NCBI RefSeq assembly: GCF_034702125.1
Contig: NC_085865.1
Location: 23,791,567 to 23,855,566 of the forward strand
DNA: 64,000 nt
Reading direction: 5' to 3'
DNA from: Engraulis encrasicolus
Lineage: Eukaryota; Chordata; Actinopteri; Clupeiformes; Engraulidae
The notes below the pieces were generated by a model. That model was not told the DNA's origin and ran no database searches. It worked only from the letters and a program-made list of their open reading frames with translations. A program made the position numbers and the translations under genes. Shown here one piece after another: positions 22,992 through 34,425 of the stretch; within the stretch, counting starts at the first letter, position 1, and each line of letters starts with the position of its first letter.

Positions 22992-23243
22992 TAGCCTGAT
23001 AAACCAGACTAAATGTGGATGTCTAATTTAGTCTGGCCTCGATGCATAATACATCCGAAGATTGTTGATGAGAACAACCTTCCCTCAAAACTCTGCCCGC
23101 TTTGATTCAAAACACATCTTTGCGTTGTAATTGCTTTGCCAGATTCATGGCATTCTGGCTTCATTGAATCATTATGCGAGGCCAGACCCACCCGTAGACA
23201 AAACATTTTGCCGTCCAGCGGGTGGCGCTGGTTCACCAGGCTA
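22992..23243. mobile_element. MITE with 8-9-bp target duplication
   Basis: Ends TAGCCTGATAAACCAGAC and, inverted, TAGCCTGGTGAACCAGCG. The flanks are TGTGTTCAC at 22983-22991 and 23244-23252, a perfect 9-bp duplication (8 bp if the element starts one base earlier). Nine bases would fit Mutator-like, eight hAT-like elements. Non-coding. Confidence 0.8.
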
Positions 23244-23446
23244 TGTGTTCACCTGTTCTGGGAAAATGGGAGACGGCGGCTGCCAGCTTTTGCATGGGCT
23301 CTGGACTCCCCTCAACTGCATGGGTCACACCAGGCTGATCCTTGAGCCTGCTCTCTCTTCAAATCTGGCTGGAGAGCTGATGTTTCTGCCCCGTGATCCA
23401 TTTCAATGAGCCTTTCTTGTTCAAAGCAAACGGCTTTGGGTAAGTA

Positions 23447-23582
23447 GCTGCTGCTTCTGTCAAGTCAAGTAGGTTTTATTGTCAATTTCTTTACATGCAT
23501 TGGTCATTTCAAATTCTTTGTATGACCAGTGCATGTAAAGAAATTGACAATAAAACCTACTTGACTTGACAGAAGCAGCAGC
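23447..23582. repeat. Near-perfect palindrome, 61-bp arms
   Basis: Arms 23447-23507 and 23522-23582 are complementary at all but one position around a 14-base loop. Each arm contains a retroposon-type 3' end, ATTGACAATAAAACCTAC followed by TTGACTTGAC. The symmetry continues beyond it into GCTGCTGCTTCT/AGAAGCAGCAGC, so more than the repeat itself was copied in inverted orientation. Confidence 0.95.
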
Positions 23583-23945
23583 ATCACCCTATACTACAAA
23601 CTGCAGTTGTTTCAAGCTGTAACCTGAATTTTCATTCACTTTACATTGTTTTGATAGCTGATGTGTGCCATAAAATGTTAAACAGTTACTAGAACCTGCT
23701 TGCCTCACTCAGATGCATGGCTTTGGCTCTTCCTGAGAAGTTCAGCACAATTAACCCTGCATCAAAGCCTGGAGAGCTAAAGTACTCACATGATCTTTTC
23801 ATAAAAGCAAAGATTTCAAGCGTACACTGGCACCAGGGAAGCCGGAAGGAGGGGGGGGGGACAAACAGGTCAGTTACCCTGTGCCCAGTAAGAGAGGGAC
23901 CATAGAATTGGGTCTCTAATAAATTGTATGTACTGAGATGGGGGG

Positions 23946-24000
23946 CCCTTTCAGATGATTCTGTCCTGGGCCCAGTCAATGCTGTCAGCAGCCCTGCTGG
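23946..24000 (+). repeat. Dispersed repeat family B, copy 3
   Basis: CCTTTCAGATGATTCTGTCC, TGGGCCCAG, GCTGTCAGCAGCCCTG: same order as the copies at 10056, 11071 and 59926. Confidence 0.65.
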
Positions 24001-25400
24001 CACACAAGCATATCCACCAAGCACCACCACCACCAGTGTCACCTCCCCCCAGTCTTAATTGGATCTAACAGTTAAGGATCATTTCCACTGAGAGGTAGCT
24101 ATGGCTGAATTGCTTTTAACAACCCACAGGACTGCCACTTCTGCAGATGAGGGGGTATGTTAGGATTTAATTAATCCAACGACTTGGCCGATCCCATGGG
24201 GGAAGGATTGGAAGTGGAAGTGGGCATGGGTATGGGTTCTTACTGTAGGCAGGGCCCTGCCCCTGTGGTCAAGAGCTGCTTTAATTAACAGAGCTGGAGG
24301 GGTTTGGGGAGCAGATGAGGATCGAGATGCGTCATTGACGCCCTATAGGCCAGACCTAACACTTTGTCTTGTCTCTCTGCAGCTGCATGGGCGGATGCTG
24401 AGGTGTGAGATTTGCGACTCCAGTCAGTCATGACACCAGGTGAATCCCCTCTGAAACAAAACACACCAAATCGAATGTTGGTCTTTATGTTTACGTCACC
24501 AAAAAAAGTATTTGAATACTGCCGTCATTTCTGGCCTAGTCTTTTTGAAGTGGCCAGCCTGACTAAAAAAAACATCAAGTATATTACAAACAGGATGTTA
24601 CATTTAGTAGGCCTACATATTTTGGTAGCATTGCATGCATGATGACTTATAATGGGTAAAATGACAACTATGTACACTTCAACATACTCCCCTTTCGGGT
24701 GAATTGCGCTGTTTCATTGGACAGCTTTGTAGTCACAGAAAGGATAGTAAATGTGCTTCAGAGAAGTTACCTCAATTTACCTCAGTAACATCGATACACT
24801 GTCTGCAAGTTCCATACATTTCATTCTGGGTAAATAAAAAAAAAGCCCATGGTGAAAAACATGTGAGTGATTCAGCATTGATCTGCACTTTTGGACTTTC
24901 TGTGCCTCTTAATGGCGATGACTATGGAAAACGGAGCTGATTGTTGCAGTGTTTATGTCTGTTTAAATACTCTGCGCACTGCTTACTTTGCTGAGTCCAT
25001 TAGGCACAATTTAAGCAGAGAATGTGTATTTTTTTTCAAGGCAATTAGAGATAGAACCAGTTCAGCATCTTTCCTCCCCTCCCTCCCTTCCGTCCTGTTC
25101 TTTCTCTCTTTTCTTTTCTTCTTCCAGTCCTCCCTTTGATTACAGTGACGCGGCGCATGGCTGTGCTGCCTGACTGTGCTGCCTGACTGTGCTTCCTGAC
25201 TGTGCTTTTGCTCCAGCTTCTGGCAGCGAATCTCCTACCTCACAACGCTGGAGTCTTCGGGGATCCATTTGATGCAGTAATCCGGCCTCTTAAAATTTGC
25301 TGAGCTCTGCCTGGCCAGCGTCGCGCTCCTCCGTCTTACTGACGTTACATTACCGGGCGCGCGGATTAAGTATTCACGACTCATTTAAACACAGACCTCC
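24001..25400. other. Non-coding unique sequence
   Basis: No gene recognised. A short CTGACTGTGCTKCCTGACTG tandem occurs at about 25158-25205. Confidence 0.5.
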
Positions 25401-25406
25401 TAGTAG

Positions 25407-25414
25407 CTCCAGTC

Positions 25415-25448
<34 letters not shown>

Positions 25449-25605
25449 GAGAGAAAGAGAGATTGTGTGTGTGTGTGTGCGTGTGTGTGTGTGTGTGTGT
25501 GTCTGTGTGTGTGTGTCTGTGACAGAGAGTGAGAGAGAGTCTGTGCGAATTAAAGAAAAGAGAGCGAGAGAGAGAGAGAAGGAGAGAGAGAGAAGGACAG
25601 AAAGG
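25407..25605. repeat. (GA)n and (GT)n compound microsatellite
   Basis: GA-rich 25416-25462, GT 25464-25520, GA-rich again 25525-25600. Confidence 0.9.
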
Positions 25606-26390
25606 TTGCCTTTTTACGGCGACTTTTCACATTCGTGCCGCATTTAATGAGCTCTTTTTATTCTCAGACATGCATACTTGCTTTTTAGACCCCGACTTCC
25701 CTATTCAGTTGCTAACTTGCTGTGCCGTGATTTAGTGCATGCACATGGCAGTCTTCAGTGCACCAAAGCGGGGCATTGTCGTGAAGCTATTTGTATTGTC
25801 CGTTGCTCACACAAGGAACATGCAGCTTGTTGCTACTTCAAATTAGGGCCCAGTCTGTGCATAGACACATTTCACCATTTTAACAGTTGCCTATAAAAAG
25901 AAATGTGCGATTTCTCCCCCCATAACCCTAGATTTTTTTGAACAACGGCCCCATAAAGCTATAGCATTTTACCAAATGTTAATGGTAGCACTCAATACTT
26001 AGAATAGCCATTGGATATGAACAGAAAAGGGGACTTTTGAGAGGGTTTTTTTAGATAGCAGACAGGCAACAGGTTTATTTATATTCTGATGAAGGTCAGA
26101 GCAGAGCTGAGAGCAGCAGTTGGTGGTAACCTGGGGGTCATAAACAACAGCATCAAATCAAAAGGGATTAAAGAGGGGATCTGAGAGTGCTAGCGGTGTC
26201 TCTGCCAGCTCTTGGACTCCGAAAACTGATTTTATAACGGGGGCATCGCCTAAATACCTCTTTGACCCCCCGCACCCCACTCCCCATCCCCCACACCACT
26301 CCCCATCTCTGCCCTCCTGGATGTTTGTTGAGAAGGCCTCCGTACAACCGTCCTAAATACCTAAATACCTATAGCAGGGCACACAAAAAC
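25606..26390. other. Non-coding unique sequence
   Basis: No gene or known repeat recognised. Confidence 0.5.
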
Positions 26391-26394
26391 ATGC

Positions 26395-26449
26395 GCACGC
26401 ACACACACACACACGCACACGCACACGCACACGCACACACACACACACA
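26395..26449. repeat. (CA)n with CGCACA variants
   Basis: CA array interrupted by periodic G: GCACAC repeats in the middle. Confidence 0.9.
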
Positions 26450-26881
26450 CTCCCCAAATAATAATACAAAAAAACAGTAGAAGACACCCATGCCCACAAG
26501 TTGATGTTTTGTGTGCTTTCCAGAGATAGCGTTATTGATGTGATGGGTCACAATGCAATTTAGAGCCAATTAAAAGGTAATGAGTGCGAGTGCTGAAATG
26601 AAACCCACATGCCTGGAGGGTGTTACCTGCTGCTGCTGCGTGTGGTTAAGGGATAATAGATTCCAGTTGCAGCCCAAAGACCAGCTGAGTTGAAAGTACA
26701 AAAAAGCCCCAAAACAAAATAAAGCAAAACAAAATATGGTTCTACAAACAATGATAAGGGCATTTTAGCAAAAATCAGACTGGTTGGCATTTGATGTTTT
26801 ACTTGTAAACGCAAGGATGTCTCGTGGTGTGATCATTTAAGCACAAGGCCCATACAGGTGTCTCCTACAGCTCCTAATTGT

Positions 26882-27045
26882 ATAGAGTAGAGTAGAGTAA
26901 CTTTATTGATCCCCGCTGGGAAATTAAGTTGTCAAGTAGCTTACCTACATACACATAATGCCCACATGGACATTTCAAGACACATGTAATACAGGTAATA
27001 GTCAGGGAGGGAGAAAATAAAGACTACAGAAAAAGATTAAAAAAA
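26882..27045 (-). mobile_element. LINE or SINE 3' end with (ACTCT)n tail
   Basis: Read on the minus strand, the sequence runs to GGGGATCAATAAAGTTACTC and ends in three ACTCT units (26884-26898). An AATAAAG just before a short tandem tail is typical of 3' termini of fish L2/CR1/Rex-type retroposons. No reverse-transcriptase sequence is left. Confidence 0.6.
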
Positions 27046-28361
27046 AAGGCAAATGTGGCAAATGTGCCAACTGATTGTCAAATATTGCTTTTGTCCTTTC
27101 CCTTTCACTGCAAGCAGTTTGGCAAGGAAGCAGGCTTTATTATGATTGACACCGGCACTGCTATCATCACTCTCCAGCTACGTACAGCCAACCCCTCTCG
27201 GTGCCCTTATCTTGACACTAGCCGTAAGAACTAACCCAGCGCCCCGTGACAAATTCATTCTCGATAAATTGCCTTCTCGAGCATAGCAGATTTCTATATT
27301 TCCTCACAACAATCAATTAAACCTAGAAGCCCGGCACCCACGGACACGTTCTCTGGTGGCCTCTTAGCTGTCAGCCCTACACTTGGCCCGGGTCTGCCCC
27401 CGAACACCACTGGGTGTGGGGAGTGATGGTGGTGGTGGTCAGGGCTGCTGACTACTTTGGCTGGGTCCGAGATAAAATCAGATAAAAGACACCCCTCTCA
27501 ATAAATACAATGTAATGGGGTCCCATTCCTGAAACCTCCCTTTCCCCTGGGCCCAGAACTACTGACCCATGTGTAACCCCTCCTGTCAGCGGGCCTTGTG
27601 ATGGTGGTAGTGGTGTTGGGAGATGGTGTTGTGGCTTTCATAGGTGACCGAGCAGAAGTTAAGTTCCAGTCAGACGGAAAAAAATGGAGGTGCAAAATCC
27701 CACACCTCAACGAGAGATTAGGCTTGACGGATATTGGGTGTCTTGTCATGCTAAAAGCCGCTCTTTGATGAGTGCAAAGTAACCTTGACAATGATTTGGC
27801 AGGGATGTATACTTTCAAAGTGTTACCTTGAAAGTGTGGGGTCTGTACTACAAAACTCCACAAGAGAGCTCTACTACTTCTACATACAATACAGACGCAA
27901 AACATGATTAAAAACAGACTTCTGGCATTGCATAAATATGGCAATGTGAGCATGGAAATAATTGGCAAAATATTAACCACAAAATGATATCACACAGAGA
28001 TATTTACGGAGCCATAAAACGCTTCAGTAATCTTTGTAGTGCACCGAGCACCTAAGCATTCCTTCACCGAGCTCTCCAAACATACCGCATGAAAGGTATG
28101 CCGTTCTATTATCTCTCCTAGAAACCTCTTGCTCCACTGCCCCCCCTGTATAGGTATTACAATTTAATAGCAGGCCTAGGTGTTTTAATTAGCAAGGAAT
28201 CCTTGTTATGGTAGGCAGATGGCAGAATCCTCTGTCTTTTTTTTGTCGAAGTCACACTAATTAACATTCTTCGAGGAGCCCTGTCCCCTTCCTGAATCCG
28301 TAATAAGATGGCCCCACTCAGAAACTAATAAGAAAACCTGATGCCTTGACAACAGACTCAC
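27046..28361. other. Non-coding, with GGGCCC-type repeat words
   Basis: Contains CCCCTGGGCCCAGAACTA (27543-27560), related to family B, and a GGTGGT patch (27427-27441). The 160-codon minus frame at 27498-27980 overlaps these and looks fortuitous. Confidence 0.5.
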
Positions 28362-28437
28362 CTTGAAACTTTGGAGCGGCAGAATAGTAACGAGCCAATT
28401 TCTTGCCACTAACCTTTTGAAGCTTCCCAGGGAACTG
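28362..28437 (-). CDS. Candidate internal exon (76 nt), unknown product
   Basis: On the minus strand a 21-base nearly pure pyrimidine tract ends in CTCCTCAG at 28438, followed by an open 76-nt block and then CAAG/GTGAGT (donor at 28361). In the frame that continues the upstream candidate exon it encodes a basic peptide beginning QFPGKLQKVSGKKLARYY. An NAGNAG acceptor (CAGCAG) allows a start three bases later. The frame is open across the join with the exon at 28527-28625. I do not recognise the protein; a non-coding transcript or chance is possible. Confidence 0.35.
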
Positions 28438-28526
28438 CTGAGGAGAAAAAAAGAAAAATGTTGTGTGGACAGACAAACGTAACCATGTAAACAGGGGCAA
28501 GGAGGGTTTTTTTGATTGGCACTCAC

Positions 28527-28625
28527 CGCCTTGAGGTCACTCGGATGTCTGTTGTGCTTGGTTGCTCGGACCAGATGGCGGCGGGTGCCCATGCAAAGAC
28601 GATGGGAGAGAGAAGCGCAGTCCAT
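28527..28625 (-). CDS. Candidate upstream exon, unknown product
   Basis: The minus-strand block ends with AAGGCG/GTGAGTGCC, a consensus donor (28526). Two in-frame ATGs occur, at 28625 and 28592; the latter gives MGTRRHLVRATKHNR. From either, the phase is 0 at the donor and matches the open frame of the next candidate exon after an 89-bp intron, a normal length for a short teleost intron. The true 5' boundary is not visible. No homology recognised. Confidence 0.3.
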
Positions 28626-29270
28626 GGATTGGATGTGATGTGTGTCGCTGGTACTTTTGGTTGCTCAGCTGAAATCCTGCAGACTCACAATCCCCAGTAG
28701 TCTTATTAGTTAGCGGCTTTTATTGCCATGGTAATATTTAGGGTTTTTTTTTAAGAAAGAAATGATTTCAAAGAAAAATCAAATGGATAACAATGGGCTC
28801 CATGTTGAGAATTGGGGGCATACTGTGCATGACGTTGACATAGGAAGGCTTGGAGCTATGTGTTTCTTCTTTTTCTTTTCTTTTGTCGCAGGATGTTATG
28901 TTATGCAGCAGTGCAGCATTAGGGCTACAATGTCATTATGGGCTGTTTAGTATAGACTAATGAAGGGAGTAACAAAGCTGAATTTCAATGCTTTCAACAT
29001 AAGGCTGCCGCCACATAGGCTTCTTGGCATCGTGGACATTGTCAGCCTGCCATGTGTCCGTTTGTGTGGTCGTCCATCACAAGTGGGATTCTTTTGAACG
29101 TTTCCCTTTGATGAGATGATCTGCAGGAGAAAAAAAGGCTCTAAACGGCGTCCATCCCCTGCCCTGCATAGCTAACAAACACAGATGGCAAATCAAGGCG
29201 AATTTGACCATGAATGAGACAGAAATGAAAAATGGCACCTCTCCCTTATTTAATCACGGGCTTGAAGGCT
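28626..29270. other. Non-coding, unannotated
   Basis: No clear further exon of the candidate pair was found upstream. AT-rich with poly-T runs. Confidence 0.45.
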
Positions 29271-29530
29271 CTGGCACGGCTGACGCAAATGTATCACACG
29301 CCTACTGTGTTTATTTACTTTTTCTCCATTTAGCCGTTAAACATGTACATGGGAAATTTGGTTTTAAATAATATTATCGACTAATTAGTGGCTGTTAACA
29401 CGTGACGATAACGAGGTGCAATGTAATGTAATATAGCCATATAATCATATGTGTACATTCATGATGTGATTTGCCTAATGTATTGGAAGCAATCAGGTAA
29501 TTAAAATGCATTGTCCTCTGAACAAGAGTG
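29271..29530. other. Possible conserved non-coding element
   Basis: Repeat-free AT-rich block with AATAATATTAT, CTAATTAG, CACGTG and GTAATTAAAATG motifs, a homeodomain/E-box-like texture. No coding signal. Confidence 0.25.
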
Positions 29531-29761
29531 TATTTGCATGGTAGGCCCTGGATAATCCAAAACCCTATCTCTGTGCTTGCTTCTGTCTACCAATCTGTGG
29601 ATTTCAGAAGTGCCTGGACAGACAGATGGTAATCCTTCACAATCCATCTATATTTCATCTCTCTTTCGCTTCTCTCACTCTGTCTTTCTTTCTCTTTCAC
29701 TCTCTTTTACTCTGTATTTCTCTCTCGCTTTCTCGCTCACTCTCATTTTCTTTCATTTTCT

Positions 29762-29766
<5 letters not shown>

Positions 29767-29842
<76 letters not shown>
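29767..29842. repeat. (TC)n microsatellite, 76 bp
   Basis: Pure TC array within a longer pyrimidine tract that starts at about 29660. Confidence 0.97.
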
Positions 29843-29845
<3 letters not shown>

Positions 29846-31080
29846 CTCTGCACCCTCTGCCTCCCTCCCCTTTGCTGCAAAGTTCTCCCCATGAAATATG
29901 TGTTGCATCTTCATCCCATTGCCAGCTCTCTGTGCTGTCGTTTCCAGCGCCTTCTCAGCATGTACGCTTCCAAGTCCCTTAAAGAAATTCCAAATAAAGC
30001 TGTAAGGGAAATTTACCATCGTTTGGCTGCCATTATGTCGGCAATAACAAAGCATCGCGTGTCAGAGATCTCTTGCACATGAATAACGCGTGCGCACACT
30101 ATTTTTATGCCCAAGGCTGTTGCAGAGAGATCTGTGATGAAGCACAGGCCAGTGTGCATTTTTCGCCCTTTGGTCCTCACTAGACAGATTTAAGTTTAGT
30201 GTTTGGGATGTTACAGCTGGAGTTTGGCCAAGAAGGAGGCAAGTGATGTTTATTGCACGTCCCCGCATTCAACTTATCGACAAGTGCATTGCTGCGGCCC
30301 CCCAGAATACATTTCACCTAACGGATGATCATCCTTGCTTTCGTCTCTAAAGAGGTAAACACTAAATGAATTGTTGCAAAGGGAACACTCATCTACATTG
30401 GATGTCTGAGTCCCAAGGATAAAGTAATAGCATGAGACAAGGCTGCAGAGACGCCTTGATAAAAGACGCCTAAGACAGCCAAAGCTTCTTTCGTCCTTAT
30501 TTGTACCCACTGTTGCTGGAATACGTGAGGCATATCCAGACAACATTCTCAGCCTCTGCACAGTGGCTTCCCCCTTTTCCTTTGTATACTGTAGTGTCTT
30601 TGGCAGGCATTTGGAATTTTATTTTGAAATACTGTAAGCACTTACTGCTGCATGGAAATTAAATCAAGATGTATTTATACTTAGAGTAGGCCACTTACTG
30701 CATATTGCATTTTGGTAAACATGTGTATAACTCGGACCACCAGGCTGGTGATTTGTGTTTGTTCCCAGCAGTGTTGGCCCGGATGTGTTGAACTATATTC
30801 TCTCTTATCCCCCAGAAATAGCCAACAAAATGGGGGGTGGCAGTCAGAGAAGAGTGTGTGTGTGTGTGGCATTTACTGCCAATCACTGATGGCTATCGCA
30901 AAACCTGGCTGAGGACCTTATGGTTTATAAATCACATGGGGCTCCATGGCGGATTTTTCCTCCTGTACAAAATCAATTGTGGCTCAATAAGTCCCAAGTC
31001 TCACTTGTGTACTAATGGCCGTGTCCGACTTTGAAGAAATCAACAGGGCCTTGTTGCCTCGGATGAAGATTTCCTAAAGC
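29843..31080. other. Non-coding unique sequence
   Basis: No gene recognised. Confidence 0.5.
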
Positions 31081-31089
31081 GTGTGTCTG

Positions 31090-31091
31090 CC

Positions 31092-31122
<31 letters not shown>
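31090..31122. repeat. (CTGT)n microsatellite
   Basis: About eight CTGT units. Confidence 0.95.
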
Positions 31123-31123
<1 letters not shown>

Positions 31124-31536
31124 CGCCTCTGTGACTGAGATGGGGGGTTTGAAAAAGCGTGTCTCAAATCCACTGATTCCCTGTACTGGGGAAATTTGGC
31201 TGGGTTCTGTTCTGAAGGAGACCCAAACTCCCCTGAAAACTTTGCTGGGTTTTTGCACAACTTTCCACCATCTGATGTTAATCCCCACTCCGATTGCCAG
31301 TCTGAGACGTCTCTCTTGCCACCCACCTCAACCCTACGCCATCTTCTCTTGTCTCAGTGTATCTTTGAAAAAAAAGAAAGAAAGATGTATTAAACGCATT
31401 GTTCCAGCCGTTCAGGTTGTTATGATTGACTCATCTCCCCGTTCCTGTCGCTTGACAGCTTCAGGAGGCAAGTGCACATTTAAGTTTCTAGAGAATGTTT
31501 TCAAGCGACTTTGGAAGAGTGGGGTGGGTAGACGCG

Positions 31537-31540
<4 letters not shown>
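31123..31540. other. Non-coding; long frame judged spurious
   Basis: A 178-codon plus frame (31083-31619) begins in the CTGT array and ends in the GT array. Its middle shows no recognisable domain. Confidence 0.5.

Positions 31541-31604
<64 letters not shown>
31541..31604. repeat. (TG)n microsatellite, 64 bp
   Basis: Uninterrupted TG array, then GCGTGTGAGCGTGTGAGTG variants to about 31640. Confidence 0.97.
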
Positions 31605-31609
<5 letters not shown>

Positions 31610-31640
31610 GAGCGTGTGAGTGTTTGAGTGTGTGTGTGTG

Positions 31641-33229
31641 TGCACGCGCACATGTTCCTGCTGTCATTGTGTTAGAGAGATCCATGAGGTGGAGCGCACA
31701 GCACTCCTCGCTCCTGATACCAGAGGCAATGTTTATGTTCAATATCTAATACAGTGCTGTGTCACTCAGGAGAGTAGCACTTGTGGCCATTTTGTTTCCT
31801 CCATTTCCATTCTTCTTTGGGGCCCGAGCACCGAAGGTGTGTAGGACCCTATTGTAATGTCTGTGTTACTTCTTATTTAACATTAACATTGATATTTTAC
31901 ATTAATATTAACATTTACATTAACGTTAACGTTCTTATTAACATTTTTGTATTATTTTTAGTTTTATTTATGAGTGGTGGTGCAAAGTCATCATGCAATT
32001 CCATAACAGCATGACCTTTTTGCCGAAAAAATAGTGCAATGAATATCTGTGAAGGCACAATGGCTCATGGTAAATTCACAAATGAATTAAACCCTTCAAG
32101 CTGTGAAGTGCAAATGCATTATGATGAATATTTAACCTTTTCTGATATAATGTTAGCATCAGGTTTGTGTAGTTATGATTGAGTATGTTCATGTAATGGC
32201 ATTACGTGCTTTAATTAATTAGCAATTTATGTCAAATTAGTATAGCTGAATCTACATAAGCATATATTAAAAGCATATATTAAAAAAAATAATATGGTAA
32301 GTAACCATTTGATGAAAGACCCTATATAGTTTATAAGCGCTGATGGTGCAGTCTCTGCAAACAGTGTGTGTCTGAAATGCTTTCGCTGATGTATTTACGT
32401 TCATTGTAGGTAGCATAATAAAACTGCATAAGAGGAGTTTCTACTACAGAAACAAACAATATGAGTTACCAATGTACTGTAGGCCTAGTTTATACTGTAG
32501 GATTGGTATAAAATGTAGAACCCCTGCAATACCACACAGGGCTAGCTCACATCATTATCTGAATTGAACCTGTTGGCTAGCTTGGCACAAAAGCTATCCG
32601 AGTTGTTGAGTGGTAGGAATGGCTACAATGCACTGCCTCCTAACGATTTCATACTGTATCATACCAATGTGGTCTACATGATAATCACAGCATGGTGCTT
32701 TTAATCATGTTGCCTGTGATGTACATGCAGGAAATGAGACGTCAAAGCAAATACAAAATGTCTGCCGGAGCATGGGTTTGATCTCCAACATCTGTGCTAT
32801 ATATACAGTATAGTGACATGTATTTCGATCCGTCTGTGTATGTGTGGATGGATGAGTTCCATACTGTATATCTGTCTATGAGCACTCATACTTTGGTCCT
32901 CAAATAATACATGGATTTTTACCCACTTAATCCAAAGTTATTTTGGAGAGCTTCTCTCTTCTTTCTTTTACTTCTTCTTTAAGACATATTTTTGTGTGTG
33001 GTGGATCCGTCGCCCTTTATTAAGGAAGCCCTATAACGTGCAAAGCGGAGGTCACTTGATTATTTGACCACTGGAATCTTTGAAGCTGCTCGAAAGCCGC
33101 CAGAAGCCGGGCGGATAATGAGAGCATTAAGACACAGAGTGTGAGGAGGTCTCGTCTTGAAGTGCAGTGCACATTTCCTCATGAGGCAATTTATTTTCAG
33201 GTAATTAAGTCGCAGGTTGGAGCAAGTTG
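31641..33229. other. Non-coding, very AT-rich
   Basis: Includes an ACATTAAC/ATTAACATT-rich degenerate patch (31870-31945). No gene or identifiable transposon. Confidence 0.5.
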
Positions 33230-33545
33230 GGGGCGGGTATGTAGGCATCTAGAGGCTGGTGGTGGTGGGTGGGTGGTGGAGGTGGATGTTGGAGAGGCTG
33301 CTGGTAGGTGGTAGGAGAGGAGAGAATGATGGAGACAAAAACATAGAGTGGGTGAGAGAGAGAAAAAAGGAGAAAGAGAGAGAACGAGATAGAAAGTGAA
33401 CAAGAGAGAGAGAGTGAGAGAGAAGGAAAGAGCATACGAGAAAGAGAAATAGATAGCCTTAGCGAGAGGGAAACCAAAATAGAGAGAGAGAAAGAGAGAG
33501 ACAGAGACAGAGAGACAAAGGCTGAGAAAGGCAAAGAGAACAAAA
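33230..33545. repeat. Purine tract: GGT-rich then (GA)n-like
   Basis: GGTGGTGG-rich start, then about 190 bp of GAGA/GAAAGA sequence (33354-33545) with few pyrimidines. Confidence 0.85.
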
Positions 33546-33559
33546 AAAAGAGTGCAACA

Positions 33560-34190
33560 CATTTGCCGGCCCTCACTGACCCGAGTGGATGTTTTTGTCT
33601 TTCGGACAAATTAAGCCCTCATTATGAGCGGAGATGTAAGGCCAGAGCCCGGCGCTGCTTAGCCTCGTTCAGCCACAATAAATAGACCTGGCCTTCACCG
33701 CATTCATCATATTGATTTCTCTTTAATGATATGCACAAGAAAGTAATTTCCATGTCGGCACATTGTCGGGGTGACTAATCAGATTTTCTAGCGGGACGAC
33801 TAATTCTACACCTCAAGGAAACAGCTTGTGCTAAAGACTCTCTGCGTCCGAGTGATGCGATGGGGGTAGAGGCTGTATGGAGACTTAGAGCTCCATACCG
33901 AACATACAACAGCCAACCAGCACACCAAGCCATGGGCAGGAATACTAATTTAGGTTTCCTAATCTCTGCTTCTGTATGTCTTGAACTGTCTACGGTTTGG
34001 AGTTTTTAATGGATTTTTAATATCTATAGTGAAATACAGGGCGTATCTCCACACACTGTCCTTATTTGATGCACTGTTTACTAATGCAGTACAATCTGCA
34101 GCATTTCCATGAGATGGCTACCATATTGCAATTTATTCTTGTGCCTGCTGTCTTATACAGCCTACTCTGTTAACAACCACAGATTACTGC
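33560..34190. other. Unique non-coding; possible conserved block
   Basis: 33600-33850 is repeat-free with CATTCATCATATTGATTTC and TTAATGATATGCA texture. No coding signal. Confidence 0.2.
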
Positions 34191-34194
34191 ATGG

Positions 34195-34425
34195 GCCTAC
34201 TTGACCCTGGCCCAGGGGCCCAAGAGCTATCGGAGGCTTTAAGCCTAGCGTCTGTGCTATGAAAAAAACAAAAACATTATTGGTCTATATTTATTATGTT
34301 CTCACATTGTGTCATAACACCCTCTAACATCTCCTCTAAACACCAAAATCTTTTGGAACCTTTTGGATACCATGGAGTTGGGCCTTTCTTGTTGTTTGGC
34401 CCAGGGGCCCATGGAAACATAATCC
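34195..34425. repeat. GGCCCAGGGGCCC repeat pair
   Basis: GGCCCAGGGGCCCAAG (34209-34224) and GGCCCAGGGGCCCATGG (34400-34416) bracket about 175 bp of AT-rich sequence. They may be related to family B. Confidence 0.4.

Noticed and set aside
27498..27980. 160-codon minus-strand open frame
   Set aside because: Begins in AT-rich sequence and runs through GGGCCC-type and GGTGGT repeats; no recognisable protein features.
31083..31619. 178-codon plus-strand open frame
   Set aside because: It starts in a CTGT array and ends in a GT array, and the middle has no recognisable domain or splice support.
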